From: an uncultured Lachnospiraceae bacterium
Lineage (GTDB): Bacteria > Bacillota > Clostridia > Lachnospirales > Lachnospiraceae
Direction: 5' to 3'
Length of the DNA: 64,000 nucleotides
Assembly (NCBI GenBank): GCA_910585295.1
Contig: CAJUDE010000021.1
Coordinates: 1 to 64,000 of the forward strand
The position numbers were made by a program, and so were the translations under genes. Positions 50,496-60,493 of the stretch are shown here, piece after piece (position 1 is the first letter of the stretch; each line of letters begins with the position of its first letter). The notes under the pieces are model-generated. The model did no database searches. It saw only the letters and a list, made by a program, of their open reading frames with translations, and was not told the DNA's origin.

Positions 50496-51491
50496 ATGGC
50501 AACAATCAAAGACATAGCAACGTCAGCCGGAGTTTCCCCGGCGACTGTTTCAAGAATCTTAAACAATGACACAACTTTAAACGTCTCTCCCGAGACACGG
50601 CAGAAAGTGCTGGATACCGCCCATGCGCTGAATTATAAGAAAAAATCCCGCGCTTCCAGCAAATCCGTATATACCCTTGGCATTGTCCAGTGGTTCTCCC
50701 CCCAACAAGAAATGGAAGACAATTATTACCTGCTGATACGCCAGGGCATTGAGGACTTCTGTATGCAAAACTGCATCCATGTCATACGGACTTACAAAGC
50801 AGATGTCAATTACATGGACGCGCTGAAAAATGTGGACGCATTAATCTGTGTAGGAAAATTCAGTAAAGATGAAATCTCACGTTTCCGCACAATCACCTCC
50901 AGCATAATTTTCCTTGATATGCCAGTAGATGACGCTACTGTCTCAACCATTACGCTGGATTTCGCCAATGCCATGGCCACAGGGCTGGACTACCTTACTG
51001 CCCTGGGGCATACCAGAATCGGCTTTTTGGGCGGGCGGGAATACCTTGCCGACGGCAAACTGTTCCCAGATGCACGCAAGGCGCTTTTCACTGATTATTG
51101 CAAAGCGCATGGGTTGGACTATGAGCCATATATTATGGAAGAATCTTTTACAATAGAATCTGGGTATCGGATGATGAACTGGATGCTGAAATTAGATACG
51201 CTGCCCACTGCAATTATCGCTTCTAGCGACCCCGTTGCCATTGGCGCGCTCCGCGCCTTAGCTGCAAAAGGCATTCGGGTGCCAGATGATATTTCCCTGA
51301 TGGGCTTTGACGACACCAGCCTGTCTGCTTTTACTGCGCCGCCGCTGACTACCATCCATGCGCCAGCTTACGACATGGGTAACTTTGGCGCCAACATTGT
51401 ATTCAATATCCTGAAAAACCAGCCAGCTACCGCCATGAAGATACAGCTCCCTTGCCGTCTGGTGGAGCGGCAGTCCTGCCGGAAGCTGTAA
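50496..51491 (+). CDS. LacI/GalR-family regulator, likely repressor of galKT
   Basis: A 331-residue regulator. The helix-turn-helix is ATIKDIATSAGVSPATVSRI with the hinge LNVSPETRQKVLDTAHALNY, followed by a periplasmic-binding-protein-like sugar domain ending in DDISLMGFDDTSLSAFTAPP. It has the normal LacI family length. CGGAGG lies just before the ATG. Its position divergent from galKT suggests that it senses galactose or a derivative and controls those genes. Confidence 0.93.
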   Translation: MATIKDIATSAGVSPATVSRILNNDTTLNVSPETRQKVLDTAHALNYKKKSRASSKSVYTLGIVQWFSPQQEMEDNYYLLIRQGIEDFCMQNCIHVIRTYKADVNYMDALKNVDALICVGKFSKDEISRFRTITSSIIFLDMPVDDATVSTITLDFANAMATGLDYLTALGHTRIGFLGGREYLADGKLFPDARKALFTDYCKAHGLDYEPYIMEESFTIESGYRMMNWMLKLDTLPTAIIASSDPVAIGALRALAAKGIRVPDDISLMGFDDTSLSAFTAPPLTTIHAPAYDMGNFGANIVFNILKNQPATAMKIQLPCRLVERQSCRKL

Positions 51492-51515
51492 GCCGCCTAA
51501 ATGCTGCTTCCTAAA

Positions 51516-51582
51516 AAACCCAACAAACAGAATGTTTAAACTCCCATGATGGTGCAGTCGAAACATTTTGTTTGTTGGGTTT
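51516..51582. terminator. Bidirectional terminator between the LacI gene and the TPR lipoprotein gene
   Basis: AAACCCAACAAACAGAATGT and its complement near 51561 make a 22-base stem with one mismatch and a 23-base loop. The genes on each side are convergent. Confidence 0.85.
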
Positions 51583-51596
51583 GTATATCCTTATTT

Positions 51597-52586
51597 TTAC
51601 CTAGTCTGCAAAAACACATATTCCCGCTGCGCCTTCTCATCGTCTGGGTAGTCTTTCAGGTAAGTTACCATTTTCTCCCGCGCCGCCTCAAAATCCAGCA
51701 TTTGCTCGCAGGCAATGATTTCATTGCGCCTAAGCCTCTGTTCCTCAGGAAGCCCTTCCACAGTCAGCGCCTTTTCGTAAAATGCCAATGCCTGGCTGTA
51801 ATTCCCAGTTTCCATCTGCATATCCCCTAAAGCCACCAAATCCGACACATCAGAATTATTCTGGGAAATATAATTCTCATACAAAGATTCCGCCTGCTTG
51901 GAATTCCCTTGCGCTTCATATACCTGAGCCAGATACAGCAGCGCCTTCACATCTTTCTGGTTAATTGCCTGGTCCAATTCTTTTTGGGCATTTCCATAAT
52001 CCCCCTGCAGCAGGTAAATACGCCCCCGTTCCCGGTAATCTTCTGGCTTATCCGGTTTCAGCTTTAGCGCCATCTCCAGCACTTCCTCTGCCTCTGCATC
52101 CCAGCCGGCATTTTTCAGGTTATCAAAAGCCGCCACATACAGGCCATAGCTGCCCCCGCTTATCTGAAAGGATTTCCGGAAATCTTCCATGGCATGTTCT
52201 TTGTCCCCCTCCTGCATATAAATGCAGCCCCGCAAATAATATGCTTTCGCATTTTTCTTATCATAATCCACCAACGCCTTGCAGGTGGTAAGGGCTCCCT
52301 TGGTATCTCCGCTTTTATACTGGGCAGTCGCTTTATAATAACAGATATCTATTTCCATTTCCCCCACGGTCGCTTGTGACTGGTCCAACGCTTTCTGGAA
52401 AGCATCCACTGCCTCTTTATAGCTGCCCTCTTCCAGTTTATTGATCCCAAGCTGCCGGTATGCCTGCTGGTTTTCCAATGCTTCCTCATCCTGGCATCCT
52501 GCCAGGTTCACCATCCCAAGCATAAAAACCCCTGCGCAAAGCGCCGTGGCAAGCCTGTATCTTTTCCTGCATTTTTTGTTCTCCAT
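51597..52586 (-). CDS. TPR-repeat lipoprotein
   Basis: A 329-residue lipoprotein. A signal peptide ends in VNLAGC (lipid-attached Cys at about residue 31). The rest is made of tetratricopeptide repeats, for example AYRQLGINKLEEGSYKEAVD, AYYLRGCIYMQEGDKEHAME and DLVALGDMQMETGNYSQALA. It would act as a scaffold on the outer side of the membrane. The start after AAAGGAAGG is used. It is followed by repeats only in its own protein, and no partner gene is evident; the upstream neighbour is an EamA transporter. Confidence 0.9.
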   Translation of the reverse strand: MENKKCRKRYRLATALCAGVFMLGMVNLAGCQDEEALENQQAYRQLGINKLEEGSYKEAVDAFQKALDQSQATVGEMEIDICYYKATAQYKSGDTKGALTTCKALVDYDKKNAKAYYLRGCIYMQEGDKEHAMEDFRKSFQISGGSYGLYVAAFDNLKNAGWDAEAEEVLEMALKLKPDKPEDYRERGRIYLLQGDYGNAQKELDQAINQKDVKALLYLAQVYEAQGNSKQAESLYENYISQNNSDVSDLVALGDMQMETGNYSQALAFYEKALTVEGLPEEQRLRRNEIIACEQMLDFEAAREKMVTYLKDYPDDEKAQREYVFLQTR

Positions 52587-52609
52587 GGTCTGCCTTCCTT
52601 TCCGCCAAA

Positions 52610-53572
52610 TCATAAGCTATCCTGTTTTTTCCCTTTCTCTGGGAGCTGCGCCAAAATAATCGCCGCAAACATCAACACGCAGCCCAATATTTCCCTCGCA
52701 GCCATATGCTGCCCAAGCAAAATCATGCCTGCCAATACAGAAATCACAGACTCTAAGCTGAGTATCAGGGAGGCGACGGTGGGGTTCATCCCTTTCTGCC
52801 CTACAATCTGCAAAGTATACGCCACGCCGCAGGACAATACCCCTGCATAAAGGATAGGCTGCCATGCCATAAGGATGTCCGGCAAATGCGGCTCTTCCAC
52901 CAGGAACATAGCAACTCCCGACAAAGCCCCGCAGACCCAAAACTGAATGCAGGACATTTTCACGCCGTCGACCCTTTGGGTAAAATAATCAATCACCATA
53001 ATATGTACAGAAAACAGCAGCGCGCCAATAAATACCAGAAAATCCCCCTTCCCTATGGGGATTCCTGGGAGGATGCCCTCCCCTGCCGTTTGGGCGCCTT
53101 CCCCTCCCATACATAAAAAATAAAGCCCGGACAATGCCAGAAAAACCCCCAGCCATACAAAAGGCCCGCACTTTCTATGGAACAGCATTCCTAGAATGGG
53201 GACAATCACAATATAGAAAGCCGTGATAAACCCAGCTTTCCCCACTGTAGTGTAGGCTATCCCCATTTGCTGGAAATTCGTTGCCAAACATAGCAGTATC
53301 CCGCATAGGATACCGCCAGCCATCAATTTTTTCTGGTTTTCTTTTCTCCCTTCGCTCTCTAGGATGGGCCTGCCCCCCTCTTTTTTGGCCTGGAACTGGT
53401 TCAGGAACCAAATGCAGGGAATTAAGACCACACCACCAAGGAGGGACCGGACACAATTAAATGTCAACGGCCCCACATAGTCCATCCCAACGCTCTGCGC
53501 CACAAAAGCAACTCCCCAGATTGAAGCTGTCAGCAGCAAGAGCAGTGAATGCCTAATCTTTAATTTATCCAT
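52610..53572 (-). CDS. EamA/DMT-family transporter
   Basis: A 320-residue protein with ten membrane helices in two EamA halves (LLLTASIWGVAFVAQSVGMD and VAYTLQIVGQKGMNPTVASL). The segments PLTFNCVRSLLGGVVLIP and SLESVISVLAGMILLGQ are hallmark stretches of the drug/metabolite transporter family. The substrate could be an amino acid or other metabolite and cannot be inferred. It ends 23 bases before the TPR gene and begins six bases after glgP. Confidence 0.92.
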   Translation of the reverse strand: MDKLKIRHSLLLLLTASIWGVAFVAQSVGMDYVGPLTFNCVRSLLGGVVLIPCIWFLNQFQAKKEGGRPILESEGRKENQKKLMAGGILCGILLCLATNFQQMGIAYTTVGKAGFITAFYIVIVPILGMLFHRKCGPFVWLGVFLALSGLYFLCMGGEGAQTAGEGILPGIPIGKGDFLVFIGALLFSVHIMVIDYFTQRVDGVKMSCIQFWVCGALSGVAMFLVEEPHLPDILMAWQPILYAGVLSCGVAYTLQIVGQKGMNPTVASLILSLESVISVLAGMILLGQHMAAREILGCVLMFAAIILAQLPEKGKKQDSL

Positions 53573-53578
53573 ATAATC

Positions 53579-56044
53579 TTATTTTGGCATCTCCACTTTT
53601 ACCTTATCCAGGTGCCAGATATCATCCACATACTGCTGGATTGTGCGGTCAGAAGTAAATTTGCCGGAACAAGCGGTATTTAACATCGCCATCTTCGCCC
53701 AGCCTTTTTCATCCCTATAAGCTTTCTCCACCCGTTCCTGCGCCTCTGCATAAGCGCGGAAATCTTTCAGGATAAAGTAAGTGTCTGCATACTGGGTGTC
53801 TAATTTGTTCAGCAGGGAATTGTACAATGGGCGGAACAATTCTGAATCATTCTTAGAATACATCCCATTAATTAACTGCATCAGCACCTGGCGGATATCC
53901 TGGTCGCTGTTAAAAATCTGCATTGGGTCATAATCGCGCTTCTGCTCATGGTCAATCACTTCTTGGGAACTCATGCCAAAGATAAAGGCATTCTCCTCCC
54001 CTACTTCTTCCACGATCTCCACATTTGCGCCGTCCATGGTCCCCAACGTTACTGCACCGTTCAACATAAATTTCATATTTCCAGTCCCAGACGCCTCCTT
54101 GCTTGCTGTGGAAATCTGCTCTGAAACATCTGCCGCTGCAAAAATCCACTCTGCAGTTGACACCTTATAGTCCTCAATAAACACGACTTTAATTTTGCCA
54201 TTGATGGAGGCGTCATTATTAATCACCTCTGCTACGCTGTTAATCAGCTTAATGGTAAGCTTTGCAATCCGGTACCCTGCCGCTGCCTTAGCGCCAAAGA
54301 TAAATGTCCTTGGGTAAAAGTCCATTTCTGGATGCTCTTTAATCTTATTGTAAAGGTACATTACATGTAAGATATTCAATAATTGGCGTTTATATTCATG
54401 CAAACGTTTTACCTGCACATCAAAAATAGAACGGGGGTTTACTTCGATCCCATTGTGCTTACGGATATATTCAGCAAGGCGCAGCTTATTCTGATATTTG
54501 ATATTCATAAATTCCTGCTGTGCTTTTTCATCCTCGGCATATACCGCCAGCTTCTTCAAATGGGGTAGGTCTGTCACCCAGTCGTTCCCAATATATTTAT
54601 TGACCCATTCAGCCAGCAGCGGGTTGCCGTGGTACAAAAACCTTCTCTGGGTAATGCCGTTTGTCTTGTTGTTAAATTTCTCCGGGAACATCTGGTAGAA
54701 CTCATGAAGCTCCTGGTTCTTTAAAATTTCCGTATGCAGCCTTGCAACCCCGTTGACAGAGCATCCAGCCGCAATGGCAAGGTGCGCCATTTTTACCTGG
54801 CCGTCATAGATAATCGCCATTTTCTGTACTTTATAACGGTCGCCTGGGAATTTCTTCTCGATATCAAGGATAAAACGGCGGTTGATCTCCTCAATAATCT
54901 GGTAAATCCTCGGAAGCAGCCTGGAGAAAATCTCAATCGGCCATTTTTCCAGCGCCTCGGACATAATGGTATGGTTGGTGTATGCGCAGGTCTTAGAAGT
55001 GATTGCCCATGCCTCATCCCATTCCATATTTTCCTCATCCAGCAAAATACGCATCAGCTCTGCCACTGCCACGGTAGGATGCGTGTCATTTAACTGGATC
55101 GCTACTTTTTCTGGAAGTTTGTGGAGGTCTGTATGGTATTTTTTATAGCGGGCCACTGCACGCTGCACGCTGGCAGAAACAAAGAAATACTGCTGTTTTA
55201 ACCGAAGCTCCTTCCCCTGGATATGGTTATCATTCGGATAAAGCACTTCCACCAGGTTCTTTGCCAAATTTTCCTGCTCCACTGCCTTCTTATAGTCGCC
55301 TTTGTCGAACGCGTCCAGCTCAAAATATTCTTCTGGCTCTGCATCCCATGCAATCAATGCATTTACCATATTGTTGTTATACCCAACAACTGGCATGTCA
55401 TATGGCACGGCACGGACGGACTGGTACCCTTCATGGATAAATTTCACCTTCCCGTTATTGTCTGCCTCAGAACGCACATACCCGCCAAATTTTACCTGGA
55501 AAGTATGCTCCGGCCTGCGCATTTCAAACGGATAGCCGTCCTTTAACCAGTTATCCGGCACTTCTACCTGGAACCCATTTTCGATTTTCTGGCGGAACAG
55601 CCCGTAACGGTAACGGATCCCACACCCATAAGCAGGGTAGCCCAGTGTGGAAAGAGATTCCATAAAACATGCTGCAAGCCTCCCAAGGCCGCCGTTGCCC
55701 AATGCTGGGTCTGGCTCCTGGTCTTCAATCACGTTTAAATCAAACCCAATTTCATCCAGCGCCTCTTTTACTTCCTTATAAGCAGTCAGGTTAATCAGGT
55801 TATTCCCCAATGCCCTGCCCATCAGGAATTCCATGGACATATAATATACCATCTTAGGGTCTTCTTTCTCCATTGTCTTCTGCGTCGCAAGCCACTGGTC
55901 AATGATAACCTCCTTAACTGCCTGGGACACCGCCTGGTAAACTTCCTGCTGGGAAGCCTCTTCTAATGTCTTGCGGTAAAGGTTTTTTACATTGTCTTTG
56001 ATTTCCTGAATAAATTTCTCTTTTTCAAACATTTTATTCTGCAT
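53579..56044 (-). CDS. glgP: Glycogen/starch/alpha-glucan phosphorylase
   Basis: An 821-residue GT35 enzyme that releases glucose 1-phosphate from glycogen. It has the N-terminal PALGNGGLGRLAACFMES, the mid-region VAIQLNDTHPTVAVAELMRI and the pyridoxal phosphate Lys in EASGTGNMKFMLNGA (near residue 665). Length and motifs are normal. GGAAGGAGA precedes the ATG; the 13 extra upstream codons are weaker. Other glycogen genes are not in the window. It directly precedes an EamA gene and follows ileS after 74 bases. Confidence 0.97.
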   Translation of the reverse strand: MQNKMFEKEKFIQEIKDNVKNLYRKTLEEASQQEVYQAVSQAVKEVIIDQWLATQKTMEKEDPKMVYYMSMEFLMGRALGNNLINLTAYKEVKEALDEIGFDLNVIEDQEPDPALGNGGLGRLAACFMESLSTLGYPAYGCGIRYRYGLFRQKIENGFQVEVPDNWLKDGYPFEMRRPEHTFQVKFGGYVRSEADNNGKVKFIHEGYQSVRAVPYDMPVVGYNNNMVNALIAWDAEPEEYFELDAFDKGDYKKAVEQENLAKNLVEVLYPNDNHIQGKELRLKQQYFFVSASVQRAVARYKKYHTDLHKLPEKVAIQLNDTHPTVAVAELMRILLDEENMEWDEAWAITSKTCAYTNHTIMSEALEKWPIEIFSRLLPRIYQIIEEINRRFILDIEKKFPGDRYKVQKMAIIYDGQVKMAHLAIAAGCSVNGVARLHTEILKNQELHEFYQMFPEKFNNKTNGITQRRFLYHGNPLLAEWVNKYIGNDWVTDLPHLKKLAVYAEDEKAQQEFMNIKYQNKLRLAEYIRKHNGIEVNPRSIFDVQVKRLHEYKRQLLNILHVMYLYNKIKEHPEMDFYPRTFIFGAKAAAGYRIAKLTIKLINSVAEVINNDASINGKIKVVFIEDYKVSTAEWIFAAADVSEQISTASKEASGTGNMKFMLNGAVTLGTMDGANVEIVEEVGEENAFIFGMSSQEVIDHEQKRDYDPMQIFNSDQDIRQVLMQLINGMYSKNDSELFRPLYNSLLNKLDTQYADTYFILKDFRAYAEAQERVEKAYRDEKGWAKMAMLNTACSGKFTSDRTIQQYVDDIWHLDKVKVEMPK

Positions 56045-56118
56045 AACTATCTCCTTCCTCTCTGGTGCATCCTTGCCGGCCATGAAAAAATGTTCCTAAT
56101 TATCTCCCTATCCAATAA

Positions 56119-59100
56119 TTACGCTTTTTCTACCCCAAGCGTTACTTGTTCCCCATTAATATTCCATTCCTTTTCATATCCTTTTACAGGACCGCCTGAA
56201 ATGCTGACTGCCAACACTTCTGACTGAATCTGCCCTCCATACTCCTCAAAAATTCTGGTAATCGCCTCCCCTGCCTGATAGGAGATATGGATTTTATCCA
56301 TCACCTCGAAGCCTGCCTCCTTGCGCATGGTCTGAACTTTACTGATTAGTTCACGCACAAACCCTTCTGCAATAAGCTCTGGCGTTAAGTTTGTGTCAAG
56401 CACAACCGTCACCTCATTATCACTTTCGGTCACATAGCCTTCCTGCTGTGTCATAGTGATAAGCAAATCCTCTTCACATAATACAACGTCTGCATTTACG
56501 CTGTCAAGGGTAATGCTTCCTTTCTCTTTCAACTCTGCCATGGCATGGTTGCCGTCCAATTCTGCCAAAGCCTGCTTAATCTGGTTTAAGAACTTTCCAT
56601 ATTTTGGCCCAACTGTCCGAAGCTGGGGCTTGAAGGCATAATCTGTAAAATGGCCCACATCCTCCGTAAACACTACTTTTTTCACATTCAGCTCTTCTTC
56701 TACAATATCCACAAACAGCTCTGGAAGTTCCTGGGATGACTTTACAAACATTGTGCCAATGGGCTGGCGGTTCTTAATGTTTGCGCTGTTCCTGCAAGCC
56801 CTTCCCATCACTACAATTTTCAGCGCCGCATCCATATTCTTTTCTAATTCCCTGTCCACCAGCGCTTCCTCTGCTTGGGGGAAGTCACACAGATGCACGC
56901 TTTCTGGCGCGCTTCTGTCAATGCTGCACACCAGGTTCCGGTAAATGTCCTCTGCCATAAATGGGATCATGGGCGCCGCCGCTTTGCTGACTGTCACCAG
57001 GGCGGTATACAATGTCATATAGGCATTGATTTTATCTTGCTCCATGCCTTTTGCCCAGAACCGCTCCCGGCTCCTCCTTACATACCAGTTGCTCATATCA
57101 TCCACAAATTCCTGCAATGCCCTTGCAGCTTCTGGGATGCGGTAGTTGCCAAGGTTATTGTCCACTTGGGCAACCAGGGTATTCAGCTTAGAAAGGAGCC
57201 ATTTGTCCATCACCGATAATTTGTCATATTCTAATGCATATTTTGTGGCGTCAAAATTATCAATATTGGCATACAGCACAAAAAATGCATAGGTATTCCA
57301 CAATGTCCCCATAAATTTGCGCTGCCCTTCCTGGACTGCTTTCCCATGGAACCGGTTCGGCAGCCATGGCGCGGAATTGATATAGAAATACCAGCGGATT
57401 GCATCTGCCCCATAAGTCTCCAACGCTTCAAATGGGTCGATGGCGTTCCCTTTGGACTTGCTCATTTTCTGCCCGTTTTCGTCCTGCACATGCCCCAGCA
57501 CAATGACATTTTCATAAGGGGCTTTGTGGAATAAAAGCGTGGATTCCGCCAGCAGGGAATAGAACCATCCCCTAGTCTGGTCCACAGCCTCAGAAATAAA
57601 TTTTGCTGGGAATTGCTGTTCAAACACTTCCTTATTTTCAAATGGATAATGGTGCTGGGCAAACGGCATCGCCCCAGAATCAAACCAGCAGTCCACCACT
57701 TCTGGGACACGGTGCATTTCTTTCCCACACTCTGGGCATTTGATTGTCACTGCGTCAATATAAGGGCGGTGCAGCTCAATTTTATCTGGGCAATTATCTG
57801 ACAATTCCTTCAATTCTGCAATGCTCCCGATGGAATGCATATGCCCGCATTCACATTCCCAAATATTTAACGGCGTACCCCAATAACGGTTCCTGGAAAT
57901 GCCCCAGTCCTGCACATTTTCCAGCCAATCCCCGAAACGCCCTTTGCCAATACTTTCTGGGATCCAGTTGATGGTGTTGTTATTGCGGATTAATTCTTCT
58001 TTCACCTCGGTCATTTTGATAAACCAGGATTCCCTTGCATAGTAAATTAACGGTGTGTCACAACGCCAGCAATGGGGATATTCGTGTTCAAATTTTGGCG
58101 TGTCAAACAATAATTTCTGGTCTTCTAAATCCTGGAGGATCATAGGGTCTGCTTTTTTACAGAAAACCCCTGCATAGGGGGTCCCCTCCGTCAGTTCCCC
58201 CTTGCCATTCACAAACTGCACAAACGGCAAGCCATATTTCCTCCCAACCTTGGAGTCATCCTCACCAAATGCTGGGGCAATATGGACAATCCCAGTACCG
58301 TCTGTCATGGTGACATAACTGTCACAGGTCACAAAATGGGCTTTTTTATGCTGTTTTTCAGCAGCTTCCCCAGCGCATGCAAACAAAGGCTCATATTCCC
58401 GGTACTCCAAGTCAGTCCCTTTGTAAGTTTCCAACACTTCGTAGGCTTTTGCCCCTGCTTCCTGCTGCTCCTTGTCCAGCAGCGCCCCCATGACTTTATC
58501 CAGCAATGCCTCTGCCATATAATAAGTGAAACCGTCAACTGCCTTGATTTTGCAATAATTCTCTTCTGGATTCACACAGAGGGCAAGGTTGGAGGGCAAG
58601 GTCCATGGCGTTGTGGTCCATGCCAGGAAATAAGCGTCTTCCCCTTTTACCTTAAACCGGACAATAGCGGAACGCTCTTTTACAGTTTTATAGCCCTGCG
58701 CCACTTCTTGGGCCGAAAGTGGAGTCCCACACCTTGGGCAGTATGGAACAATTTTAAATCCTTTGTACAGTAATTTCTGGTTCCAGATTTCTTTTAACGC
58801 CCACCATTCTGACTCAATAAACTCATTGTGGTATGTGACATATGGGTCGTCCATGTCCGCCCAGAACCCTACCGTGCCGGAAAAATCCTCCCACATGCCT
58901 TTATATTTCCAGACACTTTCCTTGCATTTATCAATAAAAGGCTCCAAACCATATTCTTCAATCTGCTCTTTCCCATCAAGCCCCAGCAGCTTCTCCACTT
59001 CCAGCTCCACCGGAAGCCCATGGGTGTCCCAGCCTGCCTTACGTGGGACCATCTTCCCTTTCATCGTCTGGTATCTGGGGATCATGTCCTTGATGACGCG

Positions 59101-59283
59101 CGTCAATACATGCCCGATATGGGGCTTTCCATTGGCCGTGGGGGGGCCGTCATAAAATGTATAGGTCTCCCCTTCTTTTCGGTTTTCCATGCTTTTTCGG
59201 AAAATATCATGGTCTTTCCAAAATTTTTCTGTCTGTTTCTCTCTTTCCACAAAGTTTAAATTTGTCTCTACTTTGCTGTACAT
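56119..59283 (-). CDS. ileS: Isoleucyl-tRNA synthetase
   Basis: A 1054-residue class I synthetase that charges tRNA-Ile. The HIGH motif is in ANGKPHIGHVL (about 50-60) and KMSKS in GQKMSKSKGNAIDP. The editing domain is present between them, and Cys pairs of the metal sites appear (CPRCG, CPECG). The N-terminal YSKVETNLNFVEREKQTEKF and overall length suggest the IleRS2 (eukaryote-like) type, a class often less sensitive to mupirocin. The start after AAAGGAGAA is used. A T-box riboswitch with its own promoter controls it. Confidence 0.97.
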   Translation of the reverse strand: MYSKVETNLNFVEREKQTEKFWKDHDIFRKSMENRKEGETYTFYDGPPTANGKPHIGHVLTRVIKDMIPRYQTMKGKMVPRKAGWDTHGLPVELEVEKLLGLDGKEQIEEYGLEPFIDKCKESVWKYKGMWEDFSGTVGFWADMDDPYVTYHNEFIESEWWALKEIWNQKLLYKGFKIVPYCPRCGTPLSAQEVAQGYKTVKERSAIVRFKVKGEDAYFLAWTTTPWTLPSNLALCVNPEENYCKIKAVDGFTYYMAEALLDKVMGALLDKEQQEAGAKAYEVLETYKGTDLEYREYEPLFACAGEAAEKQHKKAHFVTCDSYVTMTDGTGIVHIAPAFGEDDSKVGRKYGLPFVQFVNGKGELTEGTPYAGVFCKKADPMILQDLEDQKLLFDTPKFEHEYPHCWRCDTPLIYYARESWFIKMTEVKEELIRNNNTINWIPESIGKGRFGDWLENVQDWGISRNRYWGTPLNIWECECGHMHSIGSIAELKELSDNCPDKIELHRPYIDAVTIKCPECGKEMHRVPEVVDCWFDSGAMPFAQHHYPFENKEVFEQQFPAKFISEAVDQTRGWFYSLLAESTLLFHKAPYENVIVLGHVQDENGQKMSKSKGNAIDPFEALETYGADAIRWYFYINSAPWLPNRFHGKAVQEGQRKFMGTLWNTYAFFVLYANIDNFDATKYALEYDKLSVMDKWLLSKLNTLVAQVDNNLGNYRIPEAARALQEFVDDMSNWYVRRSRERFWAKGMEQDKINAYMTLYTALVTVSKAAAPMIPFMAEDIYRNLVCSIDRSAPESVHLCDFPQAEEALVDRELEKNMDAALKIVVMGRACRNSANIKNRQPIGTMFVKSSQELPELFVDIVEEELNVKKVVFTEDVGHFTDYAFKPQLRTVGPKYGKFLNQIKQALAELDGNHAMAELKEKGSITLDSVNADVVLCEEDLLITMTQQEGYVTESDNEVTVVLDTNLTPELIAEGFVRELISKVQTMRKEAGFEVMDKIHISYQAGEAITRIFEEYGGQIQSEVLAVSISGGPVKGYEKEWNINGEQVTLGVEKA

Positions 59284-59360
59284 AAGTAAATTCTCCTTTC
59301 CAAGAAATATAACCCTAAGTAATTGCGAAACTGCCAAATCATCAAAATTTCCTACAAGAT

Positions 59361-59391
59361 AAAAAGCCCCGTCCTGTAAAAGGACGAAGCC
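59361..59391 (-). terminator. T-box terminator upstream of ileS
   Basis: CGTCCTTTTACAGGACG with flanking GGGGC is followed on the minus strand by TTTTT. It lies just after the T-box sequence and would form when uncharged tRNA-Ile is absent. Confidence 0.88.
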
Positions 59392-59740
59392 ATGCATCGT
59401 TTACCACCTGTTACATTATACTTTGGCTTATAAAAAAATGCTTTCACGCCTTCGCGTGGCAAGGCCTTTCCTTGAATAGAAATAGAAAAAAGCATTCCAG
59501 CCAGCATATACGGTTCCAATAACGGAGGAGCCTGCCGTCCCAACCTACTAACCCACTCTGCTGTATTGCAACTAGCGGTTCCCATAATAATTAGCCAGTA
59601 TGGGAAACACAGCCTAGGGATGTTCAGAGGGCAGCTTGGAAGTGATGTTCAGGCAGTTTCTACTAATGCCGGCTTACACCTTCCCGGCTCGCTGTAATGT
59701 TGGAATACCGCCCTACTGTCTTCGTCATCGCCTTTGAATA
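59361..59740 (-). ncRNA. T-box riboswitch (tRNA-Ile) in the ileS leader
   Basis: The minus strand carries the stem I start GCGATGACGAAGACAGTAG, the AGCGAGCCGGG and GGTGTAAGCCGG bulge region, and a specifier loop GAACATCACTTCC with AUC (Ile) at 59644-59646. It ends in the T-box AACAGGTGGTAAACG at about 59398-59412 and the terminator stem. The T-box core AGGTGGTAAACG differs from the common GGGTGGTACCGCG. Uncharged tRNA-Ile binding would favour the antiterminator and ileS expression. Confidence 0.9.
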
Positions 59741-59765
59741 TACTAATGCTTAAAAACTGTTACCC

Positions 59766-59794
59766 ATTATAAAGCCTGGCTTACCTCTTGTCAA
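59766..59794 (-). promoter_or_regulatory. Promoter of the ileS T-box transcript
   Basis: TTGACA and TATAAT, both consensus, are separated by 17 bases and lie just before stem I of the T-box. Confidence 0.88.
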
Positions 59795-60493
59795 GAAGGC
59801 AAATCCTATCTTCCGCCAAATTGCCTGTCCCAGCCAAAGCCTGCCTTACCACCATACACCATTGAAGGCAGCCCACGATTATTTCATAAATATAATAGCT
59901 CGCCAAGTATGTTAGGCATTTTACCTTGACTTTTTACTTTTCGCACAATATACTGAAAAAAGTTAGGGGGAGGCTTTTGGCTTTTTAATTTATTATATAA
60001 AGTAAAAGCATCCCGGCTGCCGCCGGGGCGTTTTCAATAGCTGATAGTTATAAAGGAACTAACATAAAAATTAAGGGGCTGCCGTCCGGCTGCTACTGGA
60101 TCTGAAAACGCATACAGGAAAGATTTAAGATAGAACTTTTTTACAACTCATAATAGCAGCGGGTCTTGAACCCGAATATAAAGTTTGTATAAGCCCTTGT
60201 AAATACTGGTTGATTCTATTTCTATGACAACTTTACAAATATTCTATTTAACTTCATCTTCTACCCAGTGGAACCTTCTGTCAAGGGAGGGCGGTGGGTT
60301 GCTCCCCATTCAAAGATTGCAGCCCTACGGTCCACCAATCAAAAAAGATTGGTATGTTTATTATATCTCCCTTTAGTGTGGATACCAAACACTGGAAGGA
60401 AATTTTTTGCAGCTAGCAGATTGCAAATGAAATATTCATGCAGCAGAGCAGGCGGCAGGGTGGCGCCTACCGCCCTTTCCCAGCTTTGCTTTT
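59795..60493. other. Intergenic stretch between ileS leader and phage lysis genes
   Basis: No gene is supported here. Two hairpins are visible: CCCGGC with GCCGGG at 60012-60027 followed by TTTT after CG, and ACCAATC with GATTGGT at 60334-60353. One of them may end the lysis-cassette transcript. If the genes to the right are a prophage, an attachment site could lie here, but no duplicated core could be identified within the window. Confidence 0.4.

Noticed and set aside
53579..56044. Maltodextrin utilisation operon with the GH13 gene
   Set aside because: The two genes are about 49 kb apart with separate regulators.
60120..60260. tRNA gene suggested by GCGGGTCTTGAACCCG
   Set aside because: No acceptor, D or anticodon arms with correct spacing could be drawn.
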